Shown here one piece after another: positions 1 to 8,693 of a stretch of 64,000 bases of DNA. The translations under genes were made by a program, and so were the position numbers. The notes under the pieces are model-generated. The model worked only from the letters and a program-made list of their open reading frames with translations, did no database searches and was not told the DNA's origin. The stretch is taken from contig NZ_FWFR01000003.1 of NCBI RefSeq assembly GCF_900172325.1, forward strand, positions 124,001-188,000, written 5' to 3'. Position 1 is the first letter of the stretch, and every line of letters begins with the position of its first letter. Source of the DNA: Oceanibacterium hippocampi. GTDB taxonomy: Bacteria; Pseudomonadota; Alphaproteobacteria; Sneathiellales; Sneathiellaceae.

Positions 1-1316
1 TGGCTGCCGTCGGCCAGCAGATCGGCCAGCGCCGCATAGCCCGCAGCAAGCGTTACACGTTCTTCCTTCTTCTGGCTGAGGAACGCCTCGAGTGCCGGGT
101 AATACCGGATCGCCTCATCGACCTTCGGGTCGGTGCCGGCCCGGTAGGCGCCGAGGCGGATCAGCTCGGCCATGTCCTCGTAAGTCGAAAGCAATCCGCG
201 CGCGGCGCGCACGAGATCGTTCTCCTGCTCGTCGTTGCAGCCCGGCATGGTCCGCGAGATCGACTGCAGGATATTGATGGCCGGATAACGGCCACGCTCG
301 GCGATCGCCCGCTGCAGGACGATATGGCCGTCGAGAATGCCGCGCACGGCGTCGGCGATCGGCTCGTTGTGGTCATCGCCCTCGACCAGAACCGCGAACA
401 GTCCGGTGATCGAACCGGCGCCGGTGCCCGGCCCGGCGCGCTCCAGCAGCTTCGGCAATTCGGCGAAAACGGTCGGCGTATACCCCTTGGTGGTCGGCGG
501 TTCGCCGCTCGAGAGCCCGATCTCGCGCTGAGCCATGGCAAAGCGCGTCACCGAATCCATTAGGCAGAGCACGTCCTTCTGGCGATCGCGGAAATATTCC
601 GCCAGCGTGAGTGTCAGGTAAGCCGCCTGGCGGCGCATCAGCGGCGGCTCGTCCGATGTCGAAACGACGACGACACTGCGCGCGAGACCTTCGGGCCCGA
701 GGTCGTCCTCGATGAACTCCTGGACTTCCCGGCCGCGCTCGCCGACCAGCCCGATGATGCTCACATCGGCTTCCGTGTAGCGCGCCAGCATCGACATCAG
801 CACCGACTTGCCGACACCGGAACCGGCGAAGATGCCCATGCGCTGGCCGCGGCAACAGGTGATGAAGGTGTTGAGCGCCTTGACGCCCAGGTCGATCTTG
901 CCGGCGACTCGCTGGCGCGACTGCGGCGGCGGCGGGGCCTGGCGAAGCGCGCAGGCGACCGAGCCGCGGGCCAGCGGCGGCCCCCCGTCGATCGGCTCGC
1001 CCATCGCGTTGACCACTCGGCCGAGCCAGGATTCGTCCGGATAGATGAAGCCGTCCTGGCCTTCGACGATCGCCTTGCAGCCGATCCCGACCCCTTCGAG
1101 CGAGTCGAACGGCATCGCCAGAACGCGGCCGCCGCGGAATCCCACCGCCTCGACTTTCACAGAACGGCCCTCGCGGCCGAGAACGCGCAGCCGGCTGCCG
1201 ATGCTGACCTCGCGCTCGATGCCGGCGATCTCGATCAGCAGTCCCTGTACGGCGGCGACCCGGCCATAAAGCCTGTGGGTGGGAATACGCGCCAGATCGG
1301 CCTTTACGCTTCGCAA
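1..1316 (-). CDS. fliI: Flagellum-specific ATP synthase FliI (partial, C-terminus beyond window)
   Basis: ATPase of the flagellar type III export apparatus, which powers export of rod, hook and filament subunits at the cytoplasmic face of the basal body. The reading frame is open to the left edge and gives about 438 residues, so only the extreme C-terminus should be missing. Visible are a beta-barrel start ([13 protein letters not shown]), the Walker A loop [14 protein letters not shown], the segment [11 protein letters not shown] and the conserved stretch [16 protein letters not shown], which separates FliI from F1-ATPase beta. There is no ATG. I chose the TTG at 1316-1314 because GAGGG lies 6 nt upstream and the protein then starts [11 protein letters not shown] like other FliI. 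It is divergent from ctrA across an intergenic region carrying CtrA motifs, so CtrA control is plausible. Confidence 0.93.
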   Translation of the reverse strand, partial: MRSVKADLARIPTHRLYGRVAAVQGLLIEIAGIEREVSIGSRLRVLGREGRSVKVEAVGFRGGRVLAMPFDSLEGVGIGCKAIVEGQDGFIYPDESWLGRVVNAMGEPIDGGPPLARGSVACALRQAPPPPQSRQRVAGKIDLGVKALNTFITCCRGQRMGIFAGSGVGKSVLMSMLARYTEADVSIIGLVGERGREVQEFIEDDLGPEGLARSVVVVSTSDEPPLMRRQAAYLTLTLAEYFRDRQKDVLCLMDSVTRFAMAQREIGLSSGEPPTTKGYTPTVFAELPKLLERAGPGTGAGSITGLFAVLVEGDDHNEPIADAVRGILDGHIVLQRAIAERGRYPAINILQSISRTMPGCNDEQENDLVRAARGLLSTYEDMAELIRLGAYRAGTDPKVDEAIRYYPALEAFLSQKKEERVTLAAGYAALADLLADGS

Positions 1317-1481
1317 GAATAACCCTCGTGAGATCCGGAAATGGTACGGTGGCGGGACCGCGCGGATATTGCTGACGGGCAACAAGCCGGAGTGTCGCCC
1401 GTCACGCTTAATGTTCGGTAAAACCGCCATCCGAAGCCGCGCACATTCCGCATCAATAATTATTAACGAAGCTGTCTGGTT

Positions 1482-1496
1482 TTAATTGTTTATTAA
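1482..1496. promoter_or_regulatory. CtrA-binding box TTAA-N7-TTAA upstream of ctrA
   Basis: A perfect full CtrA motif: TTAA at 1482-1485, seven bases, TTAA at 1493-1496. It lies 42 bp before the ctrA ATG, about where a -35 element would sit for a start near 1520, and it also faces the divergent fliI. An isolated TTAA half-site lies at 1463-1466 and a degenerate version (TTAA, seven bases, TAAA) at 1408-1422. In Caulobacter, phosphorylated CtrA binds such sites to regulate its own gene and flagellar genes; the assignment here is by motif only. Confidence 0.8.
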
Positions 1497-1537
1497 GGTA
1501 AATTGCCGATAACGGATCTCGATTGAGGGAGGTCGCT

Positions 1538-2257
1538 ATGCGCGTTTTATTGATCGAAGACGACAGTGCCATGACCCGCAGCATCGAACTGATGCTGTCG
1601 GCGGAGGGCTTCAGCATCTACGCCACGGATCTCGGCGAGGAAGGTCTGGATCTCGGCAAGTTGTATGACTACGACATCATCATTCTGGATCTCAACCTTC
1701 CGGACATGTCGGGTTACGACGTACTGAAGAAGCTCCGCACGTCGAAGGTTGCGACACCGATTCTGATCCTTTCAGGCATGTCGGAGCCGGACAAGAAGGT
1801 CATGGGTCTCGGCTTCGGCGCCGACGACTACCTGACAAAGCCGTTCAACAAGGATGAACTGGTGGCGCGCATTCGCGCCATCGTGCGCCGCTCGAAAGGG
1901 CACGCACAATCCATCATCAAGACCGGGCGTCTGGCCGTGAATCTCGATTCGAAGTCAGTCGAGGTCGACGGCCAGAGGCTGCACCTGACCGGCAAGGAAT
2001 ACGGGATGCTGGAGCTGTTGAGCCTGCGCAAGGGCACGACGCTCACCAAGGAGATGTTCCTGAACCATCTCTACGGCGGCATGGACGAGCCGGAACTCAA
2101 GATCATCGACGTCTTCGTCTGCAAGCTTCGCAAGAAGCTCGCCCAGGCGACCGAAGGCGACAATTACATCGAGACCGTCTGGGGCCGCGGCTACGTGCTG
2201 CGCGACCCGGAAGAAACCCCCGACACTGCCGGGAAGAGGCGCGCCGCGGCGGGCTGA
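1538..2257 (+). CDS. ctrA: Cell-cycle response regulator CtrA
   Basis: OmpR-family DNA-binding response regulator, the master regulator of cell cycle, motility and flagellar genes in alphaproteobacteria. It is 239 aa. The receiver domain is residues 1-120, with the acidic pair at IEDD and phospho-acceptor Asp51 in [11 protein letters not shown], the same number as in Caulobacter CtrA. The winged-helix domain is about 125-225 and includes the CtrA-typical [11 protein letters not shown] and [14 protein letters not shown] chose the ATG at 1538 because GGGAGG precedes it at proper spacing; an in-frame TTG at 1523 is less likely. The perfect CtrA box upstream suggests autoregulation, and chpT, its phosphodonor, lies 0.9 kb away. 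The C-terminus ends AAAG rather than the Ala-Ala known as part of the Caulobacter degron. Confidence 0.96.
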   Translation: MRVLLIEDDSAMTRSIELMLSAEGFSIYATDLGEEGLDLGKLYDYDIIILDLNLPDMSGYDVLKKLRTSKVATPILILSGMSEPDKKVMGLGFGADDYLTKPFNKDELVARIRAIVRRSKGHAQSIIKTGRLAVNLDSKSVEVDGQRLHLTGKEYGMLELLSLRKGTTLTKEMFLNHLYGGMDEPELKIIDVFVCKLRKKLAQATEGDNYIETVWGRGYVLRDPEETPDTAGKRRAAAG

Positions 2258-2285
2258 TCTCCCGATCTCCGAAGACGACCGAAAG

Positions 2286-2313
2286 CGGTCCGGCATCATG
2301 CCGGGCCGTTTTT
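2286..2313 (+). terminator. Rho-independent terminator of ctrA
   Basis: A 10-bp GC-rich stem (arms 2286-2295 and 2299-2308, one G-T wobble) with a 3-nt loop TCA is followed directly by five T residues. It begins 28 bp after the ctrA stop, in the convergent gap between ctrA and the CheB-like gene. Confidence 0.85.
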
Positions 2314-2346
2314 CGTTGCAGACAAGGTAGTCCGAAGGATTCGGAT

Positions 2347-2997
2347 TCAGGCCGCGCTGCCGGCGACAAGCCCCCGCACCCGTGCGCCGATCTCGCCCGG
2401 CGGCAGCACAGCCGTGCAGAGGCCGGCTCTGGCGACGGCGCCAGGCATGCCCCAGGCGACGCTCGTCCCCGCGTCCTGGGCAACCGCCATGCCGCCACCG
2501 GCAACGACGGCGCGGACACCGGCCAGACCGTCCTCGCCCGTGCCGCTCAGCATTACCGTCAGGACCCTGCAGTCATAGACCTTGGCCAGGCCGTCCAGCA
2601 GGACGTCGACGGACGGGCGGCAGAAGTTCACCGGTGCCTGTCGGTGGATCCGGATGACCGGTTCCGCGTCGCCTCGCCGCTCCACCGACATGTGATGGCC
2701 GCCCGGCGCGATGTATATTCGTCCGGCGCCGACCGGCTCGCCGTCCTGCCCTTCGTGGCAGTCGGCGCCGCATTCGCGGGCGAGCTGCGCGGCAAGGATC
2801 GCGGTGAATGTCGCCGGCATGTGCTGCACGACGAAGACCGGCAGGTCGAGCGGCGGTCGAAGTGCCTCGAGAAAGGCCTGCAGGGCCTGCGGCCCGCCGG
2901 TCGAGCAGCCGACCGCGATCGCCTGCGGCCGCAGGCGCGAAACCGGGCGCAGGCGGATCGGCGACGCATCCGCAGGCTGTTCTATGTCGGGATGCAT
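2347..2997 (-). CDS. Stand-alone CheB-type methylesterase domain protein
   Basis: A 216-aa protein consisting of only the catalytic domain of CheB, the chemotaxis receptor glutamate methylesterase/deamidase. The catalytic triad is recognisable: Ser32 in AVGCSTGGPQAL, His59 in VVQHMPATF and Asp156 in MLSGTGEDGLAG. The usual N-terminal receiver domain (about 120 residues plus linker) is absent, leaving about 25 residues before the fold, so activity cannot be gated by CheA phosphorylation of this protein itself. It lies between ctrA (convergent) and chpT (same strand, 117 bp upstream) and away from any visible che operon. A role with the CtrA/ChpT pathway is inference from position alone. The ATG at 2997 lacks a strong ribosome site, with only GGAG about 12 nt upstream. 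Confidence 0.85.
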   Translation of the reverse strand: MHPDIEQPADASPIRLRPVSRLRPQAIAVGCSTGGPQALQAFLEALRPPLDLPVFVVQHMPATFTAILAAQLARECGADCHEGQDGEPVGAGRIYIAPGGHHMSVERRGDAEPVIRIHRQAPVNFCRPSVDVLLDGLAKVYDCRVLTVMLSGTGEDGLAGVRAVVAGGGMAVAQDAGTSVAWGMPGAVARAGLCTAVLPPGEIGARVRGLVAGSAA

Positions 2998-3114
2998 CGA
3001 GCGGCCATCTCCGGGAAAGCAACATGGCGTCAGGGAGAGGCGCCCGTCACGTTCCGCAGCGTGACCGCGAAGTCCTAAAATTGAATGAAACGGGATATTC
3101 GCAACCCGTGCGTT

Positions 3115-3780
3115 TCAAGCCGCGCTGAAGGCAAGCTCGACCTGGTCTTCCGACGCGCGCTCGAGCGCAAGCGCGGCGCCGAGTTCGTCGGCAAGCAGGC
3201 GAGCCATGTAATAGGGCACGTCGCGGGGGGTCACGTCGTCGAGCGCGATTCGACCCGCCAGCGCATTCGTCGCGGCCTCGTCGAAAACCACCCTCCCCCG
3301 GCCGCTGACCCGATACTCCCAGTCGTCGCCGCCGGCGCCCCTGACCGCGATGGTGCCGCCGCGTGGCATCGCCGCCAGCGCGATCGACAGCAGCAGCGCC
3401 AGCACCTTGGCGGCATCCTTGGGCAGGTCGTGCGGCGAACCCGGGCCGTCCGGCCAGACAAGCTCGGCTTTCGAGAATTCGAACAGCCCGGCGACCAGCC
3501 GGTGCACGTCGCGCACCGGGATGCGCGTGTCCGGCCCGCCCGAGAAGCCGAAGGCAAGGCGGTAGAACTGCAGCTTGGCGACCGCTTCCCGGGCGCTTAC
3601 CGACAGCAGCTTCACCGCCTCTTCGCGGATCGCGGGCTCCTCCTCGTCCTCGAGAATCTCGATCCCGTTATTGACCGCCCCGACCGGGCTGATCACATCG
3701 TGGCAAAGGCGGGAACACAGCAACGCGGCAAGTTTCGTATCGGGCATCAGGTCGACCAGTCTGTTGTGAGCGGCCATCAT
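3115..3780 (-). CDS. chpT: Histidine phosphotransferase ChpT
   Basis: Phosphotransfer protein that moves phosphate from the hybrid kinase CckA to CtrA and CpdR. It is 221 aa, normal for the family. The phospho-accepting His27 lies in LCSRLCHDVISPVGAVNNG, the diagnostic ChpT helix, and is followed by a degenerate ATPase-like C-terminal domain without an ATP-lid motif. The frame stays open far upstream (to 5502) antisense to the formate dehydrogenase gene, but homology begins only at the Met-Met pair at 3780/3777, so I start there; no good ribosome site is visible. It is divergent from the DUF3553 gene (66 bp apart) and close to ctrA. Confidence 0.92.
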   Translation of the reverse strand: MMAAHNRLVDLMPDTKLAALLCSRLCHDVISPVGAVNNGIEILEDEEEPAIREEAVKLLSVSAREAVAKLQFYRLAFGFSGGPDTRIPVRDVHRLVAGLFEFSKAELVWPDGPGSPHDLPKDAAKVLALLLSIALAAMPRGGTIAVRGAGGDDWEYRVSGRGRVVFDEAATNALAGRIALDDVTPRDVPYYMARLLADELGAALALERASEDQVELAFSAA

Positions 3781-3846
3781 GGCAATGGCGCCGCGTATTG
3801 CAATGCCTTGCTTGGCGCCCGAAGTATGAGTGGAAGGAGAAGTTCC

Positions 3847-4035
3847 ATGCGCATGAGTCTGTTCACCTGCCCCGGGGCGCTTGTCCGTCATCCGGACCAG
3901 CCCGATTGGGGCATCGGACAGGTCCAATCCGTCATCGGGCTTCGCGTCACCGTCAATTTCGAACATGCCGGAAAGCGACTCATACGCGCCGACAATGTCG
4001 AACTTGTCCCTGTCCGGCCGGAGGAAATCGAGTAG
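3847..4035 (+). CDS. DUF3553 family small protein
   Basis: A 62-aa protein recognisable as DUF3553 by the block RHPDQPDWGIGQVQSVIG followed by VTVNFEHAGKRLI and a V-E-L-V-P end. The fold is probably a small SH3- or CarD-like beta barrel; the function is unknown. I chose the ATG at 3847 over the in-frame ATG at 3853 because AAGGAG at 3834-3839 gives 7-nt spacing. It is divergent from chpT and 42 bp upstream of the formate dehydrogenase operon. Confidence 0.88.
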   Translation: MRMSLFTCPGALVRHPDQPDWGIGQVQSVIGLRVTVNFEHAGKRLIRADNVELVPVRPEEIE

Positions 4036-4077
4036 AACACCTCTCGGGGACGCACGAAACGCGTAGCGGGGGTTAGC

Positions 4078-5793
4078 ATGACGGACGCGGTAACATCGAT
4101 CGGCACACCAGTTCCTCCCGGCCGCCACAAGCGGAAAGGCCGGATGCAGGAGCGAGGCCGGCAGGCCCGGCCGGAGGACCGGAACGATGTGCGCGCGCTG
4201 CTCGTAGACGATCCCCGCCGCCCCGACCTGCTGATCGAGTACCTGCACCGGATACAGGACCGCTACGGCCGGCTCGCGGCCGGCCATCTCGCCGCACTTG
4301 CCGAGGAGATGCGGCTGTCGCTCTCCGAGGTTTACGAGGTTGCGACCTTCTATCACAATTTCGACGTCGTCACCGACGAGACCGCGAAGCCGGTGGCGCT
4401 CACCATCCGGGTCTGCGACAGCCTGAGTTGCGCCCTCGCCGGGGCTGCCGGCCTGCAGGAGGCGCTGGTCCGGCGCTACGGCGGGAGCCTGCGCGTCACC
4501 CACGCAGCCTGCATGGGACGCTGCGACATGGCACCGGTGGTGCGCGTCGGCGGCGAGACCTACGTCGAGCGCGCGACCGCGGATTCCGCCGCTGCAGCGA
4601 CCGAGGTCGCGCTGAAGGGGGAGGCGCCGCCGGCCCTGCCCGACTATCCCGATCTCGTCCGCTACCGCGCCGACGGCGGCTACCGGCTGCTGGAATCCTG
4701 TCGGAGCGGCACACTGTCGTTCGAGACCCTGGTCGAGCGGCTGGAGAAGAGCGGCCTGCGGGGCCTCGGCGGCGCCGGCTTCCCGACCGGCCGCAAATGG
4801 CGCTTCGTCCGCCAGGAGCCCGGCCCGCGGCTGGTCGCGGTCAATGCCGACGAGAGCGAGCCGGGCACCTTCAAGGACCGGCATTTCCTGCTGTCCGACC
4901 CGCACCGCATGCTGGAAGGCATCCTGATTGCCGCCTGGGCAATGGAGGCGGATGAGGCATACATATTCCTGCGCGACGAATATGCGGACGCACGCGCCAT
5001 CCTCACCCGCGAGATCGCGGCGCTCGAACAGGCCGGCCTCGCCGGCGGCACCCGGATCATTCTCCGGCGCGGCGCCGGCGCCTATATCTGCGGCGAGGAA
5101 TCGGCGATGCTCGAAAGCCTCGAGGGCAAGCGCGCCCTGCCACGCCACAAGCCCCCGTTCCCGAGCCAGGTCGGCCTGTTCGGCCGCCCGACCCTGATCA
5201 ACAATGTCGAAACCCTGTTCTGGGTCCGCGACATCGTCGAGAAGGGGCCGGACTGGTTCGCCGAGGGCGGGCGCAACGGCAGCAAGGGCTTCCGCAGCTT
5301 CTCGGTTTCCGGCCGCGTCAGGGAGCCGGGCGTCAAGATCGCCCCCGCCGGAATCACGGCGCGCGAGCTGATCGACGAATTCTGCGGCGGCATGGCCGAT
5401 GGCAAGGTCCTGAAGGGCTACCTGCCGGGCGGCGCCTCGGGCGGCATCCTGCCGGCCTCGATGGCCGACCTGCCGCTCGATTTCGGCACGCTGGAGGCAC
5501 ATGGCTGCTTCATCGGCTCGGCCGCGGTGATCGTGCTGGCGGAGGGCGACGACATCGCCGACGTGGCGCGCAACCTGATGGAATTCTTCGAGGACGAATC
5601 CTGCGGCCAGTGCACGCCCTGCCGGGTCGGCGCCGAGAAGACACTGGCGCTGATGGCGGCGGAGCGCTGGGACCGGCCGTTGCTCGGCGAGGTCGCCCGC
5701 TGCATGACCGACGCGTCGATCTGCGGGCTCGGCCAGGCCGCGCCGAACGGCCTGCTGTCGCTGTTCCGCTATTTCCCGGAGGACGTCCGATGA
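4078..5793 (+). CDS. NAD-dependent formate dehydrogenase, fused gamma-beta (NuoE-NuoF-like) subunit
   Basis: Diaphorase subunit that takes electrons from the formate-oxidising alpha subunit and reduces NAD+. It is 571 aa. Residues about 25-165 are a NuoE/24-kDa-like thioredoxin-fold domain with [2Fe-2S] cysteines in VCDSLSC and CMGRC. Residues about 200-560 are NuoF/51-kDa-like, with the NADH/FMN segments GLGGAGFPTGRKW, NADESEPGTF and GAGAYICGEESA, then the [4Fe-4S] cluster ESCGQCTPCRVG. In Cupriavidus-type enzymes these are two genes (fdsG, fdsB); the fusion resembles Methylobacterium Fdh1 beta. The gene overlaps the alpha subunit by ATGA. An internal ATG at 4144 is an alternative start. Confidence 0.93.
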   Translation: MTDAVTSIGTPVPPGRHKRKGRMQERGRQARPEDRNDVRALLVDDPRRPDLLIEYLHRIQDRYGRLAAGHLAALAEEMRLSLSEVYEVATFYHNFDVVTDETAKPVALTIRVCDSLSCALAGAAGLQEALVRRYGGSLRVTHAACMGRCDMAPVVRVGGETYVERATADSAAAATEVALKGEAPPALPDYPDLVRYRADGGYRLLESCRSGTLSFETLVERLEKSGLRGLGGAGFPTGRKWRFVRQEPGPRLVAVNADESEPGTFKDRHFLLSDPHRMLEGILIAAWAMEADEAYIFLRDEYADARAILTREIAALEQAGLAGGTRIILRRGAGAYICGEESAMLESLEGKRALPRHKPPFPSQVGLFGRPTLINNVETLFWVRDIVEKGPDWFAEGGRNGSKGFRSFSVSGRVREPGVKIAPAGITARELIDEFCGGMADGKVLKGYLPGGASGGILPASMADLPLDFGTLEAHGCFIGSAAVIVLAEGDDIADVARNLMEFFEDESCGQCTPCRVGAEKTLALMAAERWDRPLLGEVARCMTDASICGLGQAAPNGLLSLFRYFPEDVR

Positions 5794-8546
5794 GCGATCC
5801 GATCCGCTTCACGCTCGACGGCCGGGAGGTCGGGGCGGGCCCCGGGGAGACGATCTGGCAGGTCGCCGAGCGACATGGCACGACGATTCCCCATCTCTGC
5901 TACAGCACCAAGGCGCGTTATCCGGCGGACGGCAACTGCCGCGCCTGCATGGTGGAGATCGAGGGCGAGCGCGTGCTGGCGGCGAGCTGCATCCGCAAGC
6001 CGGCCCCGGGCATGGTGGTCAAGAGCGCCAGCGAGCGCGCCCAGACGGCGCGCCAGATGGTCACCGAGATGCTGCTCGCCGACCAGCCGGCGCGCGCGGC
6101 ATCGCATGACCCGAACTCGCATTTCTGGGCGATGGCCGACCTGCAGGCTGTCTCCGAAAGCCGCCTGCCGGCAAGCCCGCGCCCGGAGGCCGATCTCAGC
6201 CATCCGGCGATGGCGGTCAATCTCGACGCCTGCATCAACTGCAATCTCTGTATCCGGGCCTGCCGGGAAATCCAGGTCAACGACGTGATCGGCATGGCCG
6301 GGCGCGGCGCGCATTCGAAGATCGTCTTCGATTTCGACGACCCGATGGGCGCCTCGACCTGTGTCGGCTGCGGCGAATGCGTGCAGGCCTGCCCGACCGG
6401 AGCGCTGATGGAGGCCGGCGGCGTCGGCAAGCAGGAGGTTGACCGGGAAGTGCATTCGGTCTGTCCCTATTGCGGGGTCGGCTGCCAGATCACCTACAAG
6501 ATCAAGGACGACCGGATTCTCTATGTCGACGGCCGCGAGGGGCCGGCCAATCTGGGCCGGCTCTGCGTCAAGGGCCGCTTCGGCTTCGATTACGTGTCCA
6601 GCCCGCAACGGCTGACGAAGCCGCTGATCCGCCGCGACGGCATCGCCAAGGACGCGATCGCCGACCTCGATCCGGCGAACCCGCTGACCCATTTCCGCGA
6701 GGCAACCTGGGAAGAGGCGCTCGATCGCGCCGCCGCTGGCCTGCGCGCCATCCGTGACGCGGACGGCGGAAAGGCGCTGGCCGGTTTCGGCTCGGCCAAG
6801 GGCTCGAACGAGGAAGCCTACCTGTTCCAGAAACTCGTCCGGACCGGTTTCGGCAGCAACAATGTCGATCACTGCACGCGGCTCTGCCATGCCTCCTCGG
6901 TCGCCGCGCTGATGGAAACGGTCGGCTCGGGCGCCGTGTCGGCGCCGTTCAACGATGCCGAGAAGGCCGACGTCATCCTGGTGATCGGCGCCAACCCGAC
7001 CGTCAATCACCCGGTCGCGGCGAGCTTCTTCAAGAATGCCGCCAAGCGCGGCGCCAAGCTGATCATCATCGATCCGCGCGGCACCGCGATGCGCCGCTAC
7101 GCCACCTGGATGGTGCAGCACCGGCCCGGCAGCGATGTCGCGCTGATCAACTCGATGCTGCAGGTGATCGTCGCCGAAGGGCTGGTCGACCGGCAGTATG
7201 TCGAGGGCTATACTGAGGGCTATGCGGCGCTGGCCGAGAGCCTCGGCGATTTCACGCCCGAGGCGATGGCGGCGATCTCCGGGGTCGAGCCGGAGACCGT
7301 CCGCGAGGTTGCCCGCGCCTTCGCCACCGCCAAGTCGGCGATCATCTTCTGGGGCATGGGCCTGAGCCAGCATATCCACGGCACCGACAATGCGCGGGCA
7401 CTGATCAGCCTCGCCCTGATGACCGGACAGGTCGGCCGTCCGGGCACCGGGCTACATCCCCTGCGCGGCCAGAACAACGTGCAGGGCGCCTCGGACGCCG
7501 GGTTGATCCCGATGGTCTTCCCCGATTACCAGCCGGTCTCCGATCCGGCGGTGCGCGCCCGCTTCGAGGCGATGTGGGGCACGGAACTCGATCCGGAACC
7601 GGGCCTGACCGTGGTCGAGATCACCGACGCAGTGCATCGCGGGGTGATCCGCGGGATGTATATCATGGGCGAGAACCCGGCGATGTCGGACCCGAACGTC
7701 AGCCACGCCCGGGCGGCGCTCGCCAAGCTCGATCACCTGGTGGTGCAGGACCTGTTCCTGACCGAGACCGCCGCCTTCGCCGACGTCGTGCTGCCGGCCT
7801 CGGCCTGGCCCGAGAAGGACGGCACGGTCACCAACACCAATCGCCAGGTGCAGCGCGGCCGCAAGGCCCTGCCGCTTCCGGGCGAGGCGCGCCAGGATCT
7901 CTGGATCATCCAGGAGATGGCCCGCCGCCTCGGCCTCGACTGGCATTATGACGGCCCGGCCGAAGCCTTCGCCGAGATGCGCCGGGCGATGCCGTCGATC
8001 GCCGGCATCAGCTGGGAACGCCTGGAGCGGGAAAGCTGCGTCACCTATCCCTGCCATGCCGAGGACGAACCCGGCGAGGCGGTGATCTTCACCGAGGGCT
8101 TCCCGACCAAGAGCGGCCGCGGACGCTTCGTGCCGACAGCGATGGTGCCGCCGGACGAACGCCCGGACCGCGACTTCCCGCTCGTGCTGACCACCGGCCG
8201 CGTCCTCGAACACTGGCATACCGGGGCGATGACGCGGCGGACCCGGGTGCTCGACGCGGTCGAACCGGAGGCCGCCGTCGAGATCTCGCCAAGCGATCTC
8301 GAACGGTTCGGGATCGACCCGGGCGACCGGGTCCGCGTGGTCACCCGGCGTGGCGCGATCGAGCTCCGGGCGCGCTTCGATTCCTCGCTGCCGGAAGGAA
8401 TGATCTTCATTCCCTTCTGCTACGCCGAGGCAGCCGCCAACATCCTTACCAATGACGCGCTCGACCCCTTCGGCAAGATCGCCGAGGTGAAATATTGCGC
8501 CGTTCGCCTGGAGCCCGCGACGGCCGGCCGCGACGCCGCGGAATGA
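5790..8546 (+). CDS. fdhA: NAD-dependent formate dehydrogenase alpha subunit (Mo/W-bis-MGD)
   Basis: Catalytic subunit oxidising formate to CO2 in the cytoplasm. It is 918 aa. The N-terminal [2Fe-2S] domain has Cys37, 50, 53 and 67. Two [4Fe-4S] clusters follow at Cys148/151/154/158 and Cys191/194/197/201, then the molybdopterin-domain cluster CPYCGVGC around 225-232. The active-site ligand is Cys366 (codon TGC at 6885) in HCTRLCHASS, so this is a cysteine enzyme, not a selenoenzyme. The C-terminal molybdopterin-dinucleotide-binding domain begins near residue 795. The start overlaps the upstream stop (ATGA), indicating translational coupling. mobA and fdhD for cofactor handling lie downstream on the other strand. 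I see no fdsD-like small subunit. Confidence 0.95.
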   Translation: MSDPIRFTLDGREVGAGPGETIWQVAERHGTTIPHLCYSTKARYPADGNCRACMVEIEGERVLAASCIRKPAPGMVVKSASERAQTARQMVTEMLLADQPARAASHDPNSHFWAMADLQAVSESRLPASPRPEADLSHPAMAVNLDACINCNLCIRACREIQVNDVIGMAGRGAHSKIVFDFDDPMGASTCVGCGECVQACPTGALMEAGGVGKQEVDREVHSVCPYCGVGCQITYKIKDDRILYVDGREGPANLGRLCVKGRFGFDYVSSPQRLTKPLIRRDGIAKDAIADLDPANPLTHFREATWEEALDRAAAGLRAIRDADGGKALAGFGSAKGSNEEAYLFQKLVRTGFGSNNVDHCTRLCHASSVAALMETVGSGAVSAPFNDAEKADVILVIGANPTVNHPVAASFFKNAAKRGAKLIIIDPRGTAMRRYATWMVQHRPGSDVALINSMLQVIVAEGLVDRQYVEGYTEGYAALAESLGDFTPEAMAAISGVEPETVREVARAFATAKSAIIFWGMGLSQHIHGTDNARALISLALMTGQVGRPGTGLHPLRGQNNVQGASDAGLIPMVFPDYQPVSDPAVRARFEAMWGTELDPEPGLTVVEITDAVHRGVIRGMYIMGENPAMSDPNVSHARAALAKLDHLVVQDLFLTETAAFADVVLPASAWPEKDGTVTNTNRQVQRGRKALPLPGEARQDLWIIQEMARRLGLDWHYDGPAEAFAEMRRAMPSIAGISWERLERESCVTYPCHAEDEPGEAVIFTEGFPTKSGRGRFVPTAMVPPDERPDRDFPLVLTTGRVLEHWHTGAMTRRTRVLDAVEPEAAVEISPSDLERFGIDPGDRVRVVTRRGAIELRARFDSSLPEGMIFIPFCYAEAAANILTNDALDPFGKIAEVKYCAVRLEPATAGRDAAE

Positions 8547-8693
8547 CCGCGCCGCGACAATGCGCGCCGGTTCCGGCCGCGAGGGAGGCGAAACAGGCGC
8601 GGAGGGGTTAGTCGATGTCGCTTGCGACGAATCGCGGGTGGCCTCGATTTCCGCAGAGTGACAGGCGCAAGAGCCGTTTTCGGGGGGTAATCA

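Noticed and set aside
3115-5502. 795-codon minus-strand ORF across the formate dehydrogenase beta gene
   Set aside because: Only its last 221 codons (ChpT) show homology; the rest is an antisense shadow produced by GC-rich codon bias.
6885-6887. Possible selenocysteine in formate dehydrogenase
   Set aside because: The codon is TGC, so the active-site ligand is cysteine; no in-frame TGA occurs.
8547-8693. Possible folate riboswitch before fhs
   Set aside because: No conserved core or paired elements that I could identify in the 147-bp gap.
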